DNA of 64,000 nucleotides from the NCBI RefSeq assembly GCF_000725385.1, contig NZ_CP008884.1:4154001-4218000 (forward strand). The letters are read 5' to 3'. Positions 63,767 to 64,000 of the stretch are shown here, one piece after another. Under the pieces are notes generated by a model, which had not been told where the DNA came from, did no database searches, and saw only the letters and a program-made list of their open reading frames with translations. A program made the translations under genes and the position numbers. The DNA is from Dyella japonica A8 (GTDB taxonomy: Bacteria > Pseudomonadota > Gammaproteobacteria > Xanthomonadales > Rhodanobacteraceae). Positions within the stretch are counted from its first letter, which is position 1; each line of letters begins with the position of its first letter.

Positions 63767-63826
63767 GAGGTAAACCCTGCCCCGCCCCCCCCCTTCCCCC
63801 TCTACCTCAGAAAAGAGAGCGCGCAT

Positions 63827-63852
63827 AAAAAAAGGGCTGCCGAAGCAGCCCT
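63827..63852 (-). terminator. Intrinsic terminator of map
   Basis: On the minus strand, GGGCTGC-TTCG-GCAGCCC followed by seven T residues, directly after the map stop. Confidence 0.9.
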
Positions 63853-63863
63853 CCTTCACCACC

Positions 63864-64000
63864 TCATGCCGCATCCGGCCAAGGCGTCAAAATCTCAAAC
63901 CCATCATCCGTCACCGCAATGGTGTGCTCCCACTGCGCCGACAGCGAATGATCCTTGGTCACCACCGTCCAGCCATCCGGTAACTGCTTGGTCTGCGGCT
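63864..64000 (-). CDS. map: Methionine aminopeptidase, C-terminal fragment (cut by window edge)
   Basis: The last 44 codons of a leftward gene. The translated end contains [16 protein letters not shown], the conserved C-terminal part of type I methionine aminopeptidase, whose Glu is a metal ligand. The enzyme removes the initiator Met from nascent proteins. The rest of the gene is outside the window. The map-glnD-dapD neighbourhood supports the identification. Confidence 0.9.
   Translation of the reverse strand, partial: PQTKQLPDGWTVVTKDHSLSAQWEHTIAVTDDGFEILTPWPDAA

Noticed and set aside
1..64000. tRNA, rRNA, integrase or prophage genes
   Set aside because: I looked for TTCGA-type T-loop motifs with acceptor stems and for integrase or phage proteins and found none I could support.

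Overview
The window is about 66-67% GC and tightly packed, with no rRNA, tRNA, phage, integrase or transposase gene that I can see. Gene content and order (map-glnD-dapD-dapE at the right end, metNIQ, parC, dacB, pncB, a histone H1-like Lys/Ala/Arg-rich protein, MpaB and GumN/TraB proteins), together with REP repeats built on GTGGGAGC plus a GCGCAC/GTGCGC hairpin, point to a gammaproteobacterium of the Xanthomonadales, most likely Rhodanobacteraceae (Dyella/Luteibacter/Rhodanobacter type). The genus is an inference from gene content only.

Layout. 0-6.2 kb: dacB (PBP4), a glutathione peroxidase, the methionine importer metN-metI / metQ, and pncB. 6.2-14.9 kb: a candidate C-rich-loop small RNA, a cytochrome c fusion, a lipoprotein peptidase, an H1-like protein, a rhomboid protease, PhzF-like and YaiI-like proteins, two oxidoreductases and YajQ. 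14.9-16.2 kb: composite repeat locus A. 16.2-20 kb: DUF1345, a small acetyltransferase, and a DAHP synthase preceded by an aromatic-rich leader peptide and a terminator (attenuator), then an MpaB-like protein. 20-27 kb: a NERD-helicase, a Rieske oxygenase coupled to an amino-acid permease, an SH3/proline-rich exported protein, and a polysaccharide synthase behind a near-consensus sigma-54 promoter. 27-36.6 kb: thioredoxin 2, SelO, three RNA-modification enzymes, a trypsin-like protease and an MFS exporter. 36.7-42.3 kb: fluoride riboswitch-crcB-DUF190, cfa, a TraB/GumN protein and parC.

The least ordinary part is 43.3-50.7 kb. An esterase, two small SMR/EamA-type membrane proteins and a DegT-type aminotransferase run rightwards. 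An arginase-fold protein and a GNAT/FemAB-like transferase run leftwards. An acyl carrier protein and a lone beta-ketoacyl synthase run rightwards again from a divergent spacer with three hairpins. Together they look like a compact ACP-based pathway that makes and exports an aminoacylated or amino-lipid product; I cannot name that product.

50.7-52.0 kb is repeat locus B, an inverted copy of locus A. 52-56.7 kb carries two NUDIX hydrolases, a VOC protein, a phosphodiester glycosidase-like lipoprotein and a penicillin/AHL acylase. 56.8-64 kb carries dapE, an MbfA-like ferritin/VIT1 protein, an ArsC/Spx-like protein, dapD, glnD, repeat locus C with a 33-bp tandem repeat, and the 3' end of map. 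Lysine/peptidoglycan precursor synthesis (dapD, dapE), PII-based nitrogen signalling (glnD) and N-terminal methionine removal (map) are therefore neighbours, much as in enterobacteria.

Repeats sit mainly between convergent gene ends: REP pairs or triples at six loci, composite modules at three loci, and one 133-bp inverted-repeat element.
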